A stretch of DNA of 64,000 nucleotides from Stropharia rugosoannulata (GCA_028532985.1 JANCIK010000008.1:2418001-2482000); one strand, 5' to 3'. Positions 11,732 through 23,941 are shown, counted from the first letter of the stretch. Program-made: numbers and translations. Notes: generated from the letters alone by a model not told the origin.

Positions 11732-14009
11732 ATGGATCAGCAAGACGTGCTTTCTTCTGTGTACCCATCCAAATTTGAATCGTCACCCGAACATATCACT
11801 TCTTTGTCAGGCTCACGCGTTGAGCTTAACTCGACGATTGCATCCTCGTCGGCCTACCGCATCACCAACTCTGGCACTTTGTACACGTCAAGCCCGTATT
11901 CTGCTGCCTCGCAGGATGGCCATCGGTACGGGCCATCCATTCCGCTGCATAACGAAGTCCTACGGTACCCGCAGTCTGCACAACGTGTGTCGTCCAATTC
12001 CGCGGTCGCTGATTATTCACCCTCTGCCGGTTCTCCGTATGTTGAGAAGCAACCCCCAGCTGACAGGGTCCTCCATCATCCGTCCCACGAGCCTTCGAAA
12101 TATTATGAGCCTCCGCACCCATCTACGCCTGCTGCTGCTCACTACGCCCACCCCGAGGCCACAAACATATCTGGCTACAATGATTCACTGAAACAATACC
12201 ACGACGTACGTCTGCATGACCTAAATACCCGTCGTCACCAAGACCAGTTGAAATCTACTGCTCGGGGGATGCAACACCTCAGCGCTCTACAAGGAAACGG
12301 TTCGACAACCGACACCTCAGGGGAAGCTTCCACCCTGCCTGCCGCAAGTCAATCAGGTGTGTCCCCCGGCCATTTGCGCCAATCTCATTCAGATGTCTTG
12401 GTACAAGAATTTAAGACGCAGCACTGTCATACCACTCTTGCCCACTCCGACCTACCAGCAGATAGTCCCAGTATGCGGCATCTCGTTGACTCGCATGAAG
12501 CATCCATACAGAGCCAGCCTGACGGCAGCGGAACAATGTCTATGTCCCACTCCATTCCCATGTGTAACTCTCATAGTCATCATTGTTGCAATACCCCTCC
12601 TTATTTACTATCAGATGAGCTCTTCAAGCAATCTGGCTCCCAACGGCAGCAAGATACTCAATATCATCAGAAAACTTTCGACCATGCTCCAGAATATTCC
12701 CGTAATTTATGCTGTTTATCTATGACTTGACATTGTTAGCTAATTAATAGCTGATACGTGTTTGTGTCTTTCTAGGGTTTGATTCTTTCCCCCAGCATCA
12801 TGACCAGCATTTGCGTTCGAACGCCGATGTTCAATTCACCCACTCAGCGGCAACGCGTAGATCAAACTCGCCTGAGTACAGCACTGTCAACAAATATACG
12901 GAGGGGGACGACATTGCAACAGTGAACGATGATGCCATTGGGATGTCTGGCTATGACCATGCCTACGGTACGAGGCAACTTATCTGCTTATATCTGGAAT
13001 GTGACGATTACTGCAGCGGATACCTGGCCAGCTCCTTCGCCTACTTCTGCAGGCAATGACCATGGTGACTTTACCAGTGCCAGCTCTTTGAAAAAGAAGA
13101 AAAAGTCAAAGATGCACGAGTGCACTATTTGCTATAAAAAATTTCCTAGGTGAGCAACTCCCTTAGGAACTTTTCTCTACATGTAGATACAGTGCTGCAC
13201 ATTTCTCTTTGTTCATGACATCTTACACCGGAATTGTCGTTGCGGTGGTGCTTCGATTGTAGTTACGCTTTTTAACCACTCTGCTGATGCAATTCTATTT
13301 TCTTCAAGGCCGAGTGGGCTGAAGACGCATATGAACATTCACAACAACGAAAAGCGTATGTACATTGCAATATTCTGCGCCTCCAAAAATCGCTTCCTCA
13401 TGTTGCTCCGTCTTAGCATTTGCCTGTGGATATCCAGGTTGCAACCGCACCTTCGGCGTCCGGTCAAACGCAAAACGGCATATGCGCACACATGGCGTGT
13501 ATCTGACACCGAGCAGTTCAAAAGCCAGCGGCTCATACGTCGTGGGCTTCGACGTCCCGGTCATCATGCCGCCTCAAACCGACCACGTAACGCGCTCCCT
13601 GGCATCCGGGGCGATGGACAGCGCACCGCCGCCCATGCATGGCCACTACGACGCGGACGGCGAGAATAGCGTATATGGTGCAGGGGAAGGGGAGGACAGC
13701 GCCGATGAGGGCGACACGGATTCCACCTCGGGGCGCAGGCCAGCTGCGTCTGCATCTGGGCGCGCGTTCAAAGTGCGGTGGATGCCCCTCAAAGAGTCGT
13801 CTCCATTCTCCCCAACGCTGCCCACTAGTGGCATGGTACCTGGGGCGCCGATGCCTGCTCCCGGCCCGCTGTATGCTCATCCTGAGCCGTGGCAGGGCTC
13901 GAGCGGGGGTGACGAGTACGGACGTGAGTCCGGGGACACGCTGGGACATGCGCGCTCAACTGAAACTCTGGGAAGAGAAGGCGGGAGAGGGCATGCGAGG
14001 ATGGTCTGA
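11732..14009 (+). CDS. C2H2 zinc-finger transcription factor (two tandem fingers)
   Basis: A long first exon (11732 to about 12700) encodes a Ser/His/Pro/Gln-rich, low-complexity N-terminal region of about 325 residues. Later exons add an acidic stretch, a basic run (LKKKKKSK, possible nuclear signal), finger 1 (HECTICYKKFPR joined to PSGLKTHMNIH), a short NNEKP linker, and finger 2 (CGYPGCNRTFGVRS to RHMRTH). Cys and His spacings are C-x2-C-x12-H-x3-H and C-x4-C-x12-H-x3-H, both intact. One intron splits finger 1 and another the linker. The C-terminus is Ser/Pro/Gly-rich and acidic. The protein should bind DNA as a sequence-specific regulator; targets are unknown. An alternative last-exon frame would end at about 14043 instead of 14009. 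Confidence 0.88.
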
Positions 14010-14516
14010 GGAATGGGTGGACGTCCCGAAGGCGGGTTGCTGAAGATGGTGCATACACCGTCGCTGCCAGGCCCTTGAAGGAAGGAGGCTATCTTGCGCC
14101 TCTACGGGCTGTGTTTTGGACCAACTTCGACAGTGGCTGGCCCTCTGTGCGATGAGAGGTTTGGGAGGCTGGCTGGCGGTAAATAGCGATGCTGGTAGGA
14201 TGGACTGGTTCCCGATTTTCTGTGAACGCCATGACACACGTGAAGGCTTCCGTGGATTGTCGGTATATTATATTCTTAGGGCTCATTCCCGTTGTTTACT
14301 ACAGAGCTGGGAGGTTACGCATGCAAACCTATTGTATATTCATTAGCTTAATTTTTGTTTGAAACTACATAGTACCGGTTGGATTTATGTCAGGATTTGT
14401 TCTGGATACGTAAAGATACCGTGAGAATATGAAGGCCTGGCGCGTCAAGCCGACGGAATACTTACACCACTACCAGGGGGAGTCAATCTAACGAGAAACC
14501 TCTGTACCATGCCTGG
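14010..14516. other. Intergenic, C2H2 regulator to PIG-P
   Basis: 3' flank of the regulator and promoter of the PIG-P gene. No coding signal seen. Confidence 0.45.
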
Positions 14517-15151
14517 ATGTCGCCACCCACACCCGTTACGTCTTTAGAGACCTCTCCCCGATCTCCGACAGCACCCTATCACTGGCCACCGCAGCACGAG
14601 GAGAAGCGCAGCCGCGCGCCAGAATTCTATGGTTTCGTCGCATGGGTATCTACGTACCTGCTATTCGTCCTGTACATCCTGTGGGCCGTGCTTCCTGACG
14701 AGTGGATAGTCTGGACGGGGGTGACGTGGTACCCAAACAGGTGCGCAGCTCCTCTGTTTCTGTGGCATGTGTACTGAATGTCTATTTTATTACAGAGAGT
14801 GGGCCCTCCTGCTGCCCTCATGGACCGTCATGCTGGCAATCCTGACGTACATATCTTACTCGGCACTTGCTATCCGTGCGACGCCCGCGTTCAACGAGTT
14901 GAGCACACTGACAGGTACTTTTGTTACGTCTTATGCGGTACATTGGCCAGCATATCTAAAGGAGTGTCCTAGATCGGCGCGTCGCAGTTCCATCCGCAGA
15001 GGATGGCGCATATAACCCGTACTTTGCGTCTGCGCGGCCTAACAGCATATCTGAACTGTATGACATTCCTATAGGCACGGTCAACAGCGTACTCTATCAC
15101 AAGAATATTGCTCGAGCTAGAGCAAAGGCTCAAACACAACTTCTAGGTTAA
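14517..15151 (+). CDS. GPI19: PIG-P / GPI19, subunit of GPI-GlcNAc transferase
   Basis: Three exons. Exon 1 encodes a Pro/Ser-rich N-terminus, then EFYGFVAWVSTYLLFVLYIL (membrane helix 1) and LPDEWIVWTGVTWYPNR. After a 55-nt intron come EWALLLPSWTVMLAILTYIS (helix 2) and LAIRATPAFNELSTLT. The last exon begins DRRVAVPSAEDG and ends with an ISELYDIPIGTVNSVLYH segment and a short basic tail, stop at 15151. The two-helix hairpin, the TWYP(N/S)R(E/Q)W motif and the DIPI-VN C-terminal motif are the PIG-P hallmarks. In the ER membrane it acts in the complex that transfers GlcNAc from UDP-GlcNAc to phosphatidylinositol, the first step of GPI anchor synthesis. The ATG at 14517 is in frame with no intervening stop. 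Confidence 0.93.
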
Positions 15152-15461
15152 ACATTAGCAGAACGAATAGCCAACGAGACACGTAAAACTACAAAGAACA
15201 GGTTATAGCGTGTTATGCACCCTTGATGCAATTCGTAGGATCTCAATCAGAATGTTGCAAACCTGCTTGATGACGGCCTGTACCTATGTTAATCCTCGAC
15301 TTTATAACCACTGGCTTACATTCCATCTTACGCCTTGAAGACTCCATGTACACGCAAGAAGGCCCATTTCGAAGGATGTCCTCTATAAATTACACTATAT
15401 ACAATGGATTCTAATACGAAATAACAATAACCAAATCAGTACGTTAATATGTCCATGTAAC
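15152..15461. other. Intergenic, convergent 3' ends of PIG-P and EXO1
   Basis: AT-rich 3' flanking sequence of both genes. Nothing else seen. Confidence 0.5.
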
Positions 15462-18431
15462 CTATGTTTCTGCAAGAGGGGTGAACGCGGAGGCGGAGGG
15501 AAGCGGCAGACTAGCGCGAATAACTGCAATTTCAATCGAAATGGTGTCAATACAGGTAAAAGCCACAAAACGTTTACCAACATACCGAAATTGCGACAAA
15601 CGAATATGAGCCTGTGCAAAAATGTCGTAGGTCTCGCCTGAGGAACAGGAGTCTCGAGGGGCTACTTCCGGTGATGAAAGCGCAACTATATCATCCTCAT
15701 CCAGGGGGTCGGATACAGTGAGGTCAACGACGTGTCGGGCTTTTGTTGGCGCGTTTGTGACGCTTGTCTGCTTCAAGCTTTCAAATGTGAGGCTTCGACG
15801 AGGCTTCGACGCCGCTCCTTTCAAATCCGAGTTTGTGCCATTTCCGCTCGACCCCAGCTTGAACTTGGGCGGTGCAGACTTGGGAGCCCTCGCCAGCGAA
15901 TGGCGCCCCGTAGGAGTCACATTCGTCTCGCTGCGCTTGAGCTGCCCCGTCCTCGACCCAGCCTTCGACAAATTCCTGTCAGGTTTAGGTCTTCTCGGAT
16001 TGTTATCATTACTGTTCGCTGCCGGCAGCGCCCAGCGCTCGCGCCATCCCTTCATGACAGCCGTCGCCCGCTCCGCTGCTTCGCGCATTAGGCGATCCTC
16101 TTCATCTAACTCCACCCCCAGGCCGTCAACGTCTATCACAACCCGGGGTGAGTCACTCTGTGTACCAGTGTCCGTGACGGGCGTCTCTGGAGAAAGACTC
16201 GGAGATGTGGATCGCGATCGTCGCGTCGTACATGCTGGTTCGGCAGATACCTCCTCCAAGGCCTCCTCCAGCTCGTGTTCCGCTACACCATCGTCATCAA
16301 GCATACTGCGTAGGTCCGGCCCACGATAAAAGGTAGGGGATGGTATCTCGTCCATCTCGTTCAAGACGGCATGCTTGCTCAGTGGAGTCGGTGTGGAGTT
16401 TACTAGGACATTTGCAGAGCCATCTGTGGATGGACGGGTAGGTGTCTGGAGGGGGTATATGCGAGCCCGCGACGCTATTGAAGGCCGTTTGACTGATACT
16501 GGGCTCGAGACAATTTCTGCGCCAAAGCTGTGCTCGTCTTCTTCATCGCTGGGTATATATCCCGTATGGGGAATGTCGTCCGCAGTTGGTCTTCGTGGTT
16601 GTTCGGCGGGTGGCGGGGATGATAATTCGTCTGCCTCTTTGCTGTAGGAGGGTGATGGTGATATGTACCCATCCTCCTGTTCCACCACATCTGGGAACTC
16701 TGTCAAGTCAAATTCCATAATATCGTCACCATCGCCACCAAAAGCGACCCTAACAGAAAGTTGCGAAGCATCGCCCTCCTCCTCCTCACAGCCCTTTGTC
16801 GATACATTCTCCTTGTCGCTCCGACTGGTCGCAGATCCTGCCAGAACTCTACCTCCGTCGCTGTGTCGTCGGTGTATGTCGCTTCCGCTTGTAAGAGGAA
16901 AGAATTTAGACTGTGTCGTTTGTGATGGAGAATAGCTCTGACGAGCTTTTTTCTTACGACTCATATCCTGCTCCATAACTTCAGCCAACGTTCGTTTCCC
17001 ACTCGCCTTTCCAGTAAAACTAGGTTTTGGCTTTATATCTGCAGCAGGCTTTGGCTGCTTTGACTGGGGAGGAATAATTGCATTAGGACCTAAAAAGTAA
17101 ATGAGATGGTGCCTCCTTGACTGTGTTGATTTACATACCGAAGAAATTCAAAATTCCCCCGGAACGTGGCTTGGAAGTGGGTGTAGTACTTTCGCGCATC
17201 TTTCCCTTCGCCTTTGCAGACTTATGCACGCTGTTAGATGCAGGTCCAGGAGCTAGTGGCTTGAGGGCGCGCGGTATAAATGCTTTATTTATGTCATCCA
17301 TTGGTTCGTATGTAGATGGGTCTGCTTCTCCTTCAGCTATTTTCTTTGCCAAAGCAGCGTCTAAATCACTACGCGTAGTAAATCAATAAACACACATATT
17401 GTCAGCCAAATAGAATGGAACATACCCCCCAACATATGCGTCAAACACCTCATTCCAGTCATGCCCTACTTCCGTAAGATGGACAAGTCTCTCGTTCAAC
17501 GGGCAATACACGCGCTGGTGAAGGAAGCACTTTTCCGCCAGTTGGAAGTTTTTGAAATACGAAGGCGGGACTGACTTCTTCCCTTCTAATGCGACAGCTT
17601 TGACCACCTGTTCGGGGGTTTTCCACTTCCTCAGAAGGCTACATGCAGTCTTGAGACCTATCCCAGGTATGCTAGAGAGGTAGTCACAGCCACTGAGAAT
17701 AGTCATTGCACGAAACTGGACGTCTGACCATCCGAGGAGAGAGATGCCATGGGGATCCCCTGATGAAGCGGTGACTCTGCCGAAGTCCTTCCTAGAGATC
17801 GACACAACTGTATTTGCAACGGGGTCGAGCTTGAACAAAACATTTTGGCAACCAAAGACGAGCAGATCGGAGTCCTCCGTAAGAATCGCGTCGACCAAGC
17901 CTATCCGCTCAAGATACGCCATCTGGGCGTCCGCTTCGTACGGTGCAACAACGTACGGAACGGATTCTGCGCGTAAAGCTTTGATGAACTGATAGGCCAT
18001 TTGAGGTGTGACGTCGATGCTCTTGACGAAGCATTCCCTCGCTTGGGTGTGCTTTCCCTGCGCAAGTAAGGCTTTGCCACGTTGGCAGTTATCTTCACGC
18101 CTCTTTTTACGTTCAGATTCAGTGCCCTTCTTTGCTGGGAGCGGACCTCCGTCGAATACGATATATGGCTCAATTCCATGGTACCGAAGTAGCCGCACAC
18201 GATGCATGGCGTAATCCACATACCTTTGTCCGTCAGTATTTCGACGGTAATGCACGAGCAAAGCACTTACTTGTGCGTGTTCTTCCCTGTCGCTAGCTCC
18301 GTCGCGCAGGAGTACACGCCTTTATGAAGCCACCCGTACGCATCAACAGCAATTGTCTTGCCAGAAAATTCAGAAAGAGGCTTAAGAACCTGGATAGTCT
18401 TTAGAGCTATCAGCAGGCCTGATATACCCAT
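15462..18431 (-). CDS. EXO1: Exonuclease 1 (XPG/FEN family 5'-3' exonuclease)
   Basis: Exons 18431-18271, 18223-17426, 17368-17139 and 17089-15462 total 2817 nt, an exact 938-codon frame plus stop. The start MGISGLLIAL is the family's standard N-terminus. Catalytic landmarks follow: VDAYGWLHKG, VFDGGPLPAKKG, YEADAQMAYLERIG, TEDSDLLVFGC and the helix-two-turn-helix SGCDYLSSIPGIGLKTA, all with acidic metal ligands present. The C-terminal half is low-complexity, Ser/Pro/acid-rich with basic patches, as expected for the regulatory and partner-binding tail. EXO1 resects DNA ends and removes DNA in mismatch repair in the nucleus. A 54-nt segment near 15.55 kb looks like an intron but keeps frame if retained. 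An MCB-like palindrome lies about 150 bp upstream. Confidence 0.96.
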
Positions 18432-18796
18432 GACTTATGGACGCGAAATTAAGGGAAGAAGACAGATTCGTGAGGTCATAAAGAAAACAAGTTAAGATGG
18501 ATTCCGTTTCCCAAGCTTAAGCGCTTAAGCTCTGACCTAACAAAGTTCCACGTGATCGTGATTGTGTAACAATTTTAATTCACGCGACGCGTCGCGTCAC
18601 GGTAGGTCGTGGTACGCTAAATAGAATCAAAGTAATCTCCTGCATACCAAATAAGCAAACGATAGTCAAAATATCATTAAAATTAAGAACATCCTGATGT
18701 CAGGAAATGCTGTTAAGGATACTGACAGTCATGTATTATCTAAAATCATTAAAAATCACCTCTCGCATGATTCTTGAATACTCCAAGGCGACGAAA
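18432..18796. other. Intergenic, EXO1 promoter and 3' flank of hydrolase gene
   Basis: Holds a CACGTG E-box near 18549 and the 16-bp palindrome listed separately. No coding exon. Confidence 0.5.
18582..18597. promoter_or_regulatory. 16-bp perfect palindrome with central MCB (ACGCGT)
   Basis: ACGCGACGCGTCGCGT equals its own reverse complement and centres on ACGCGT, the MluI cell-cycle box bound by fungal MBF-type factors that drive G1/S genes. It sits 151 bp upstream of the EXO1 ATG. The site is seen; its use as an S-phase element is inferred. Confidence 0.5.
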
Positions 18797-20750
18797 TTAT
18801 TCTCTAAGATAGCGTCTAATCACTTCCGTTAGGGATGCAGTCGATTTCGGGCGATCGAAAATGACTGCATGATCCAAGCTCGGGTGGAACACAACTTCGA
18901 GCTTCCGTGGCCCACGGCTTGAACATTCTGCCAGGGTAGACGACGGCGAGAAACTTGTGAAGGTAGTCCTGTTTCCAGTGTCTTGTTCAGGACATGATGG
19001 TGTCTTATACGTATTTGCTCCGCACCAGTGCGTGGACCATTCAGGCTCACCCGTCAAATATTTGCGGATCGCCTCCGAGGGTACGATCTGATCCATCCCA
19101 CCAAGAAACAATGCAAAGTTCCGTCCTTCTACACCCGCGCCCTCTAGCCAAGCATCTATATCCTCACGAAATATGCCACCCTCAGACCAAAAGAACGACC
19201 GGAAGAGTGTATAGGCAATATCCGCGTCACGGGAGGCGAAATACCACAATTGCCAAGCTGCAGGAGCTGAATACCACATAGCTTTGACATTTCGTTGGTT
19301 CACCTGGACATCCGTGACACTACCCAGCTTGCGAGGGCATACAGTCGTTGGTTCCCGATATAAGAAATTATGCGCTACTGTTGGATTGGATAGCAAAATG
19401 GGGATGGGGTCAACGAGGACTATATGTTTGATCTTCGACACAAGGCCATTTCGCTTGCTTGCTTTGGTCCCGTGTGCCGAGGCACACTCGCGGATTATCC
19501 AACCAGCGATGAAAGTTCCATAGGAATGTGCACTGAACACGACCTTGTCCCATCCGCACTGTAAAGTGCGTTGTTCATTGAGAAGTGGTGTTTCCGCATT
19601 ACGCAGGTGCCGTGACAGCTGTGCTTGCTCTTGCGTGTACAGTGATTCCAGTATTGTATTGAGGGATGCTAACATTTCTTGCCGAGGTGGGACTGATTTT
19701 GGGGTCATATGCATGCAGATGGGCATTACTTCTGGAAGTAGAATGCCGACATCCGGGTTGGTTGATATTATGGAGCTTAAAAATGGGATATAGGGATATA
19801 AACCAATCTATGGCAGGATTAAACCATGAAGGACGCTAAAAAGTCAAAACACGCACCCCGATTCCGTGTAAAAATACAAGTGGATGCTCTGTGTCAGACT
19901 TGTGTTGGCGATACCAGTAAGGTGTCACTACATCATCTGGGGCGTCTCGCGAAAGGAGGAAAAGTACAGGCCTGGGAGGAAATGTGAGCCGCCATTCTAA
20001 AATTTTAGGACTATAATGTTTGAAGCCTAGATATGTAAGAAATATTGAAGTGTATGTATCCACCATCGCAACAATCTGTACAGAGTCAGATGAGTATAGG
20101 AACCTTTTCACTGAGCGACTCACGAAGTACCACAATAGTGGCCTGTGCAGCATTACGACCGGATCGAGAGTGATTCGCATACTGCGGAAATCTTTAGGAT
20201 CTGAGCACCCTGGTTCCAGTCGTCCGCCTAGCAGACCCTCTACGCATTCTATATATCCGTCCAGTTCCTCTTGGTATTCGGTTATATCAATCAGCTCTCT
20301 TGAAGTTGCAAAGAGTGCCCACAGTAGCCAGTCGACGACGTCCTCTCGTTTCGGCATCGTGCTATTGGGCAGAAACCAGCCCCTTGGATACGGTAGTGTC
20401 GTAGAAATGCCGTGTCTTTCGGCCTCTAAGCAACGTTGAAAGAGTGCCTGCCGCTGTGCAGCCGTCAGTTGGGGCGCCGGCCGTTCTGGGGGCTTTAATC
20501 ATGGTTAGCTACCTTCGTTTCACATGTAAAGCGGAGCATTACTTACTGCTTGCAAGCGTTTCCGTCTCGGGAGGTATACCAGCAAGTAGAATGCAGCCTC
20601 CAGGGCTGCGTAGAGAGTTAAAGGTTTATAAAACCATCGACGCTGCCAAACTGAAAGCACGAGATAGCCGATGCTTGCGGGAGCCACAGCCCGAAGGCCA
20701 GCTATACTGCATCGAATTGCAACATAGTCGATTGGACTGTTTCCAATCAT
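18797..20750 (-). CDS. Membrane-anchored alpha/beta hydrolase
   Basis: The first exon (from ATG 20750) has two hydrophobic stretches, AGLRAVAPASIGYLVLSVW and TLYAALEAAFYLLVYLP, consistent with membrane anchoring. The second exon (PERPAPQLTAAQRQALFQRC, then STTLPYPRGWFL and VVDWLLWALF) leads to PLVFLHGIG, the oxyanion loop. A third exon restores IGLYPYIPFL and continues to the nucleophile elbow VVFSAHSYGTFIAGW (Ser in HSYG). The candidate acid is in FALFLGGMDQIVPS and the catalytic His in HPSLDHAVIFDRP near the C-terminus. It resembles fungal lipase/esterase-like proteins of unknown substrate. The intron 1 borders are approximate, because two donors about 4 nt apart give different phases. Confidence 0.85.
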
Positions 20751-21029
20751 GTAGTTAGTCTGTAGAGCGTCGTGAAGGAAAGAGGTGTTTCACTGCCATT
20801 GTCACGGTGGTGGTGGTAGAAGCTGTGCCTCAGCTTCGAGTGCGCAATCACGAGTCCTTCATTACAAAATCAACTTCTTGATCACCAGCTCCATTGAAGC
20901 GCGAATTTTTTCCCGAATCCTCTGACAGTGCCCCAATACCTATATCATTAACAAGGATGCAAACTGTACTCCCTGATATGAACTCGTACGTTTGGCAATC
21001 CGGCCATTCATGGAACTTTTCGCACGTGT

Positions 21030-22862
21030 ATGCAACTTGGAGTCGAAACTTATCCTTTGTATTCACTTAGTCCTTACACTAGATCAAGAGTGTTTAACAA
21101 TCCATACCTCATGGATGTGATACTCCAAGAGTTTGTATATACCAATCCTAGTCCATCCAGGCAGCAAAATCTGTTGAATGCAGCTCTTACGTCGAAAGCT
21201 TTTCTCAACCCCGCCATGGACGTCCTTTGGCGATTGCTGACTTCTTTGATACCTGTTGTAAACCTCCTGCCAGAAATAAAAACTATAATGCTCAAGTACG
21301 ATAACGACGCGAAAACTCGCAAGTATAAAGTACGCCTTCCGATAATGTAGCCCAATGACTTTATATATCCTTGTCTAATCCGTGAATCTCAACTACAGAC
21401 CTCAAGTTTTGCTTTCAAAGAAGAAGATCTGGCTAGAATCGACTACTATTGCTGCCGTGTGCGCACTATCAGGCTCCGAGGCAACAAAAACTCTGGGAAA
21501 GCATTCATATCCAGTCAGATCTATTTCTTGCTCGATCGATACCGTCGCTCGAGGTTATTCCCTTCGCTCCGAACTTTTGTCGTCGCCAATGTCAAGCTTC
21601 TGGACTTCGAGGACCTTCCCGGCATGTATCTTTGCCTCGCTCCATCTGTTTCTGAGGTCCGTCTGGATGTAAGCACTATTAGCGAAGGAAATATCATTGC
21701 CTATCTTTCGCAATTATGCGCCATGAAGTACCAGTCACTGAAAGTACTTCATTTGACTGGTGATGTTTCGCCAAGCTGCCTTTCTTCTATGGATGCCTGC
21801 ACTACCCTTGAGAAGCTTAATATCTCCGCCAACAACGTTTCTGTAAACGACATTCTTCCTCTGCTCTATCAGAATACTGGATTACGGACGGTCAGCCTCA
21901 GTTATAACAACATCACAATCTCAAGCATGTTGACCAGCAACTGTCATCCGACGATGAATAATGCTGTCGGATACATAGAACATCTGGTGGAACTGGAACT
22001 GGAACTGTCATCCCAGCGGGGCACTTCTTCTGCTTGGAATGTGGTGGCCTACATCACTCTTTTTACCCCTCGCTTAAAAACATTGACTGTTATCGAGTTG
22101 AAAGCCCGAAAGGGTGTTATTGGAGATACCCAAAAGGATACCGACATATCAGCCCTTAGTAATGGCCTACCTAAAATCGTCGAAAACACTCCTTTGCTTG
22201 AGTCTTTCAAGGCGACAATTGTTAAATCGGTAAACTCGAGCGTTCTACGGAAGATAGAAGACTGGGAATTTTTGAAGCGCTTGAAGCTTACTCTGGGCAC
22301 TGTCAACATTGACACTAAAGGACTGTCACGTCTCTCTCTTTGTATTTTCACTGGCCTACCTTGCCTTGAAACGCTGAAATTTAAGGCAAAAAGGTGGGAA
22401 GGATTAACAAGACACGAAGTGATGACGCTTCTTAACTCGCGTCAAATAGCGGAAGGCTCTCCCAAGTTGCGGGAGCTTGCGCTGATTCTTCCTTATAGTT
22501 GTGTCACCAAAGACTTATCAGTGGACACATTGAAAGAATGTCTGTTCATTGGAAATAACGAAAGTTCCGCTTTGCATCACCTTCGGGATCATGATCATAG
22601 ACTCGAAGTTATCCGCATATGCATCTTGGTTGACGAATACGACGACGATGATTTTGAAGTTCCCCCTGTTCTTTTGGCAGAATGGATCAGCTTCGTATTT
22701 CCCTGGTTAGAGGACGTCAAAATATCCTTCACTGTTCAAGATGTCGAATATGCTCCAACGCTGGAAGACTATTTCTTGCATGTACAATCCATATTGCACT
22801 TACTCATTAAACATCGCAAAAAGTTCTACAATGTCGTCATAGAGGATATAATGTCTTCATAG
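21030..22862 (+). CDS. F-box/LRR-like protein (Agaricomycete family)
   Basis: Two exons, 21030-21329 and 21399-22862, with a 69-nt intron, give about 587 residues. The N-terminus resembles a degenerate F-box (VFNNPYLMDVILQEFVYT, then ALTSKAFLNPAMDVLWRLL). The remainder has irregular leucine-rich repeats, for example SLKVLHLTGDVSPSCLSS, TLEKLNISANNVSV and GLRTVSLSYNNITI. The C-terminus is acidic (DEYDDDDFEVPP) and ends VVIEDIMSS. Such proteins are abundant and fast-evolving in mushrooms and are thought to select substrates for SCF ubiquitin ligases; that role is inferred. An internal ATG (21112) would still include the F-box-like core. Confidence 0.82.
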
Positions 22863-23146
22863 GTCTTCATGAAATGAAAGATACTTAGTGTCTGTCAGGA
22901 TTTGTAAAGAACAACTGAATGAATGTTTTGCCATTGACCGGTTTGTTGCTAGCTCATATAAACTTTCATGGAGCAAAGATACAATAATAATCTACAAATC
23001 AGTATAATTGTCTGGACCAAGTCCAATCATGAGAGGGGGAGGGAATTCAGTACATTCAATCAATGTACTACATCACTATTACTGTTGTGTTTCGCCATCC
23101 GTCAGCAGAAACTCCAGGGATATATGAGGATATATGTGACAGAGAC

Positions 23147-23757
23147 CTAGTACTGAGCAGCAGCAGCTTGGCACTGGAAAACAGACATTAGTAAGGCGGA
23201 AATAGTTATGGAAAGATGACTGGAAAGATGACTCACGGCTTTGAGCTGTTCAAGATACCATGTGCATGAAGGAAGATCCGCCTTGTCAAGGCATTTCGTG
23301 AATTCTGTGGTCGACTCAATAAGCATGATTTAAGCATGCAGGCGAAATATTGGACATACCCTTGGCCTGGATTTCGCAAGCCATTCCACCGGACTGCTGT
23401 TGTTGCTGGACGGGGGCAGCTTCAGCAGCAGGGGTAGAACTGGAACCACCAAAGAGCATGCTTGACAGACCGTGGCCGATCGTCGAGCCTACTGCAACGG
23501 AACCCGCGGTAGCGGCCATCTGGGCAAGCATTCCGGGTCCCTGCGACTGAGCAGCAGGAGCATGGGCAGCCGCTGATGGCGGAGCAGGCGGGTGTGCGGC
23601 AGAGTTATAACCAGCAGGGGCGGCTGCAGTAGATGCACTGCGGGTCTGGGCAGGAGCTGCTGAACGGGGAGCAGGGGCAGCACGACCGCGGGACTGACGC
23701 TGCAGAGCAAAATTAACACATGGAAATGGCGGCGGGGAGAATGGCACGTACAGGCAT
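23147..23757 (-). CDS. MIX17: MIX17/CHCHD2-type mitochondrial CHCH protein
   Basis: Four exons: a 6-nt first exon (23757-23752, Met-Pro), a long exon from 23699, and two short ones. The protein is Ala/Pro-rich and basic at the N-terminus ([18 protein letters not shown]), a mitochondrial-targeting style. It then has the family core [20 protein letters not shown] with [13 protein letters not shown] twin CX9C CHCH domain follows: [26 protein letters not shown] and [11 protein letters not shown]. The protein would be imported through the MIA40 route into the intermembrane space, where relatives act in respiration and stress response. The tiny first exon is unusual but splits cleanly at GTACGT. 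The gene shares a 184-bp promoter with the mL45-like gene. Confidence 0.92.
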
Positions 23758-23941
23758 AGTAGATGTGTGGGTGGACGAGGTGGTGGTGGTGGTGGTTAAG
23801 GAACAAGGATGTAACTTGGAATTCTCGAGAATTTTGGTAACTTTGACGCGTGGCCGATCGCTGCCGAAATGCCAAATTTGAACAAGCAATGTTCTCCGCT
23901 CCGAAAAATCGCGTCCTTGCTGCCGTTCGTCGTCGTACGCA
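23758..23941. promoter_or_regulatory. Bidirectional promoter between two mitochondrial-protein genes
   Basis: Only 184 bp separate the divergent ATGs of MIX17 and the mL45-like gene. Centrally it contains the perfect 14-bp palindrome AATTCTCGAGAATT (23820-23833) and an ACGCGT about 20 bp further on. A (GTG)n-rich run lies near the MIX17 side. Shared regulation is inferred from geometry. Confidence 0.55.

Noticed and set aside
15718..16329. 203-residue plus-strand open frame
   Set aside because: It is antisense to the Ser/Pro/acid-rich EXO1 tail, where base composition leaves the opposite strand open. It has no ordered motifs.
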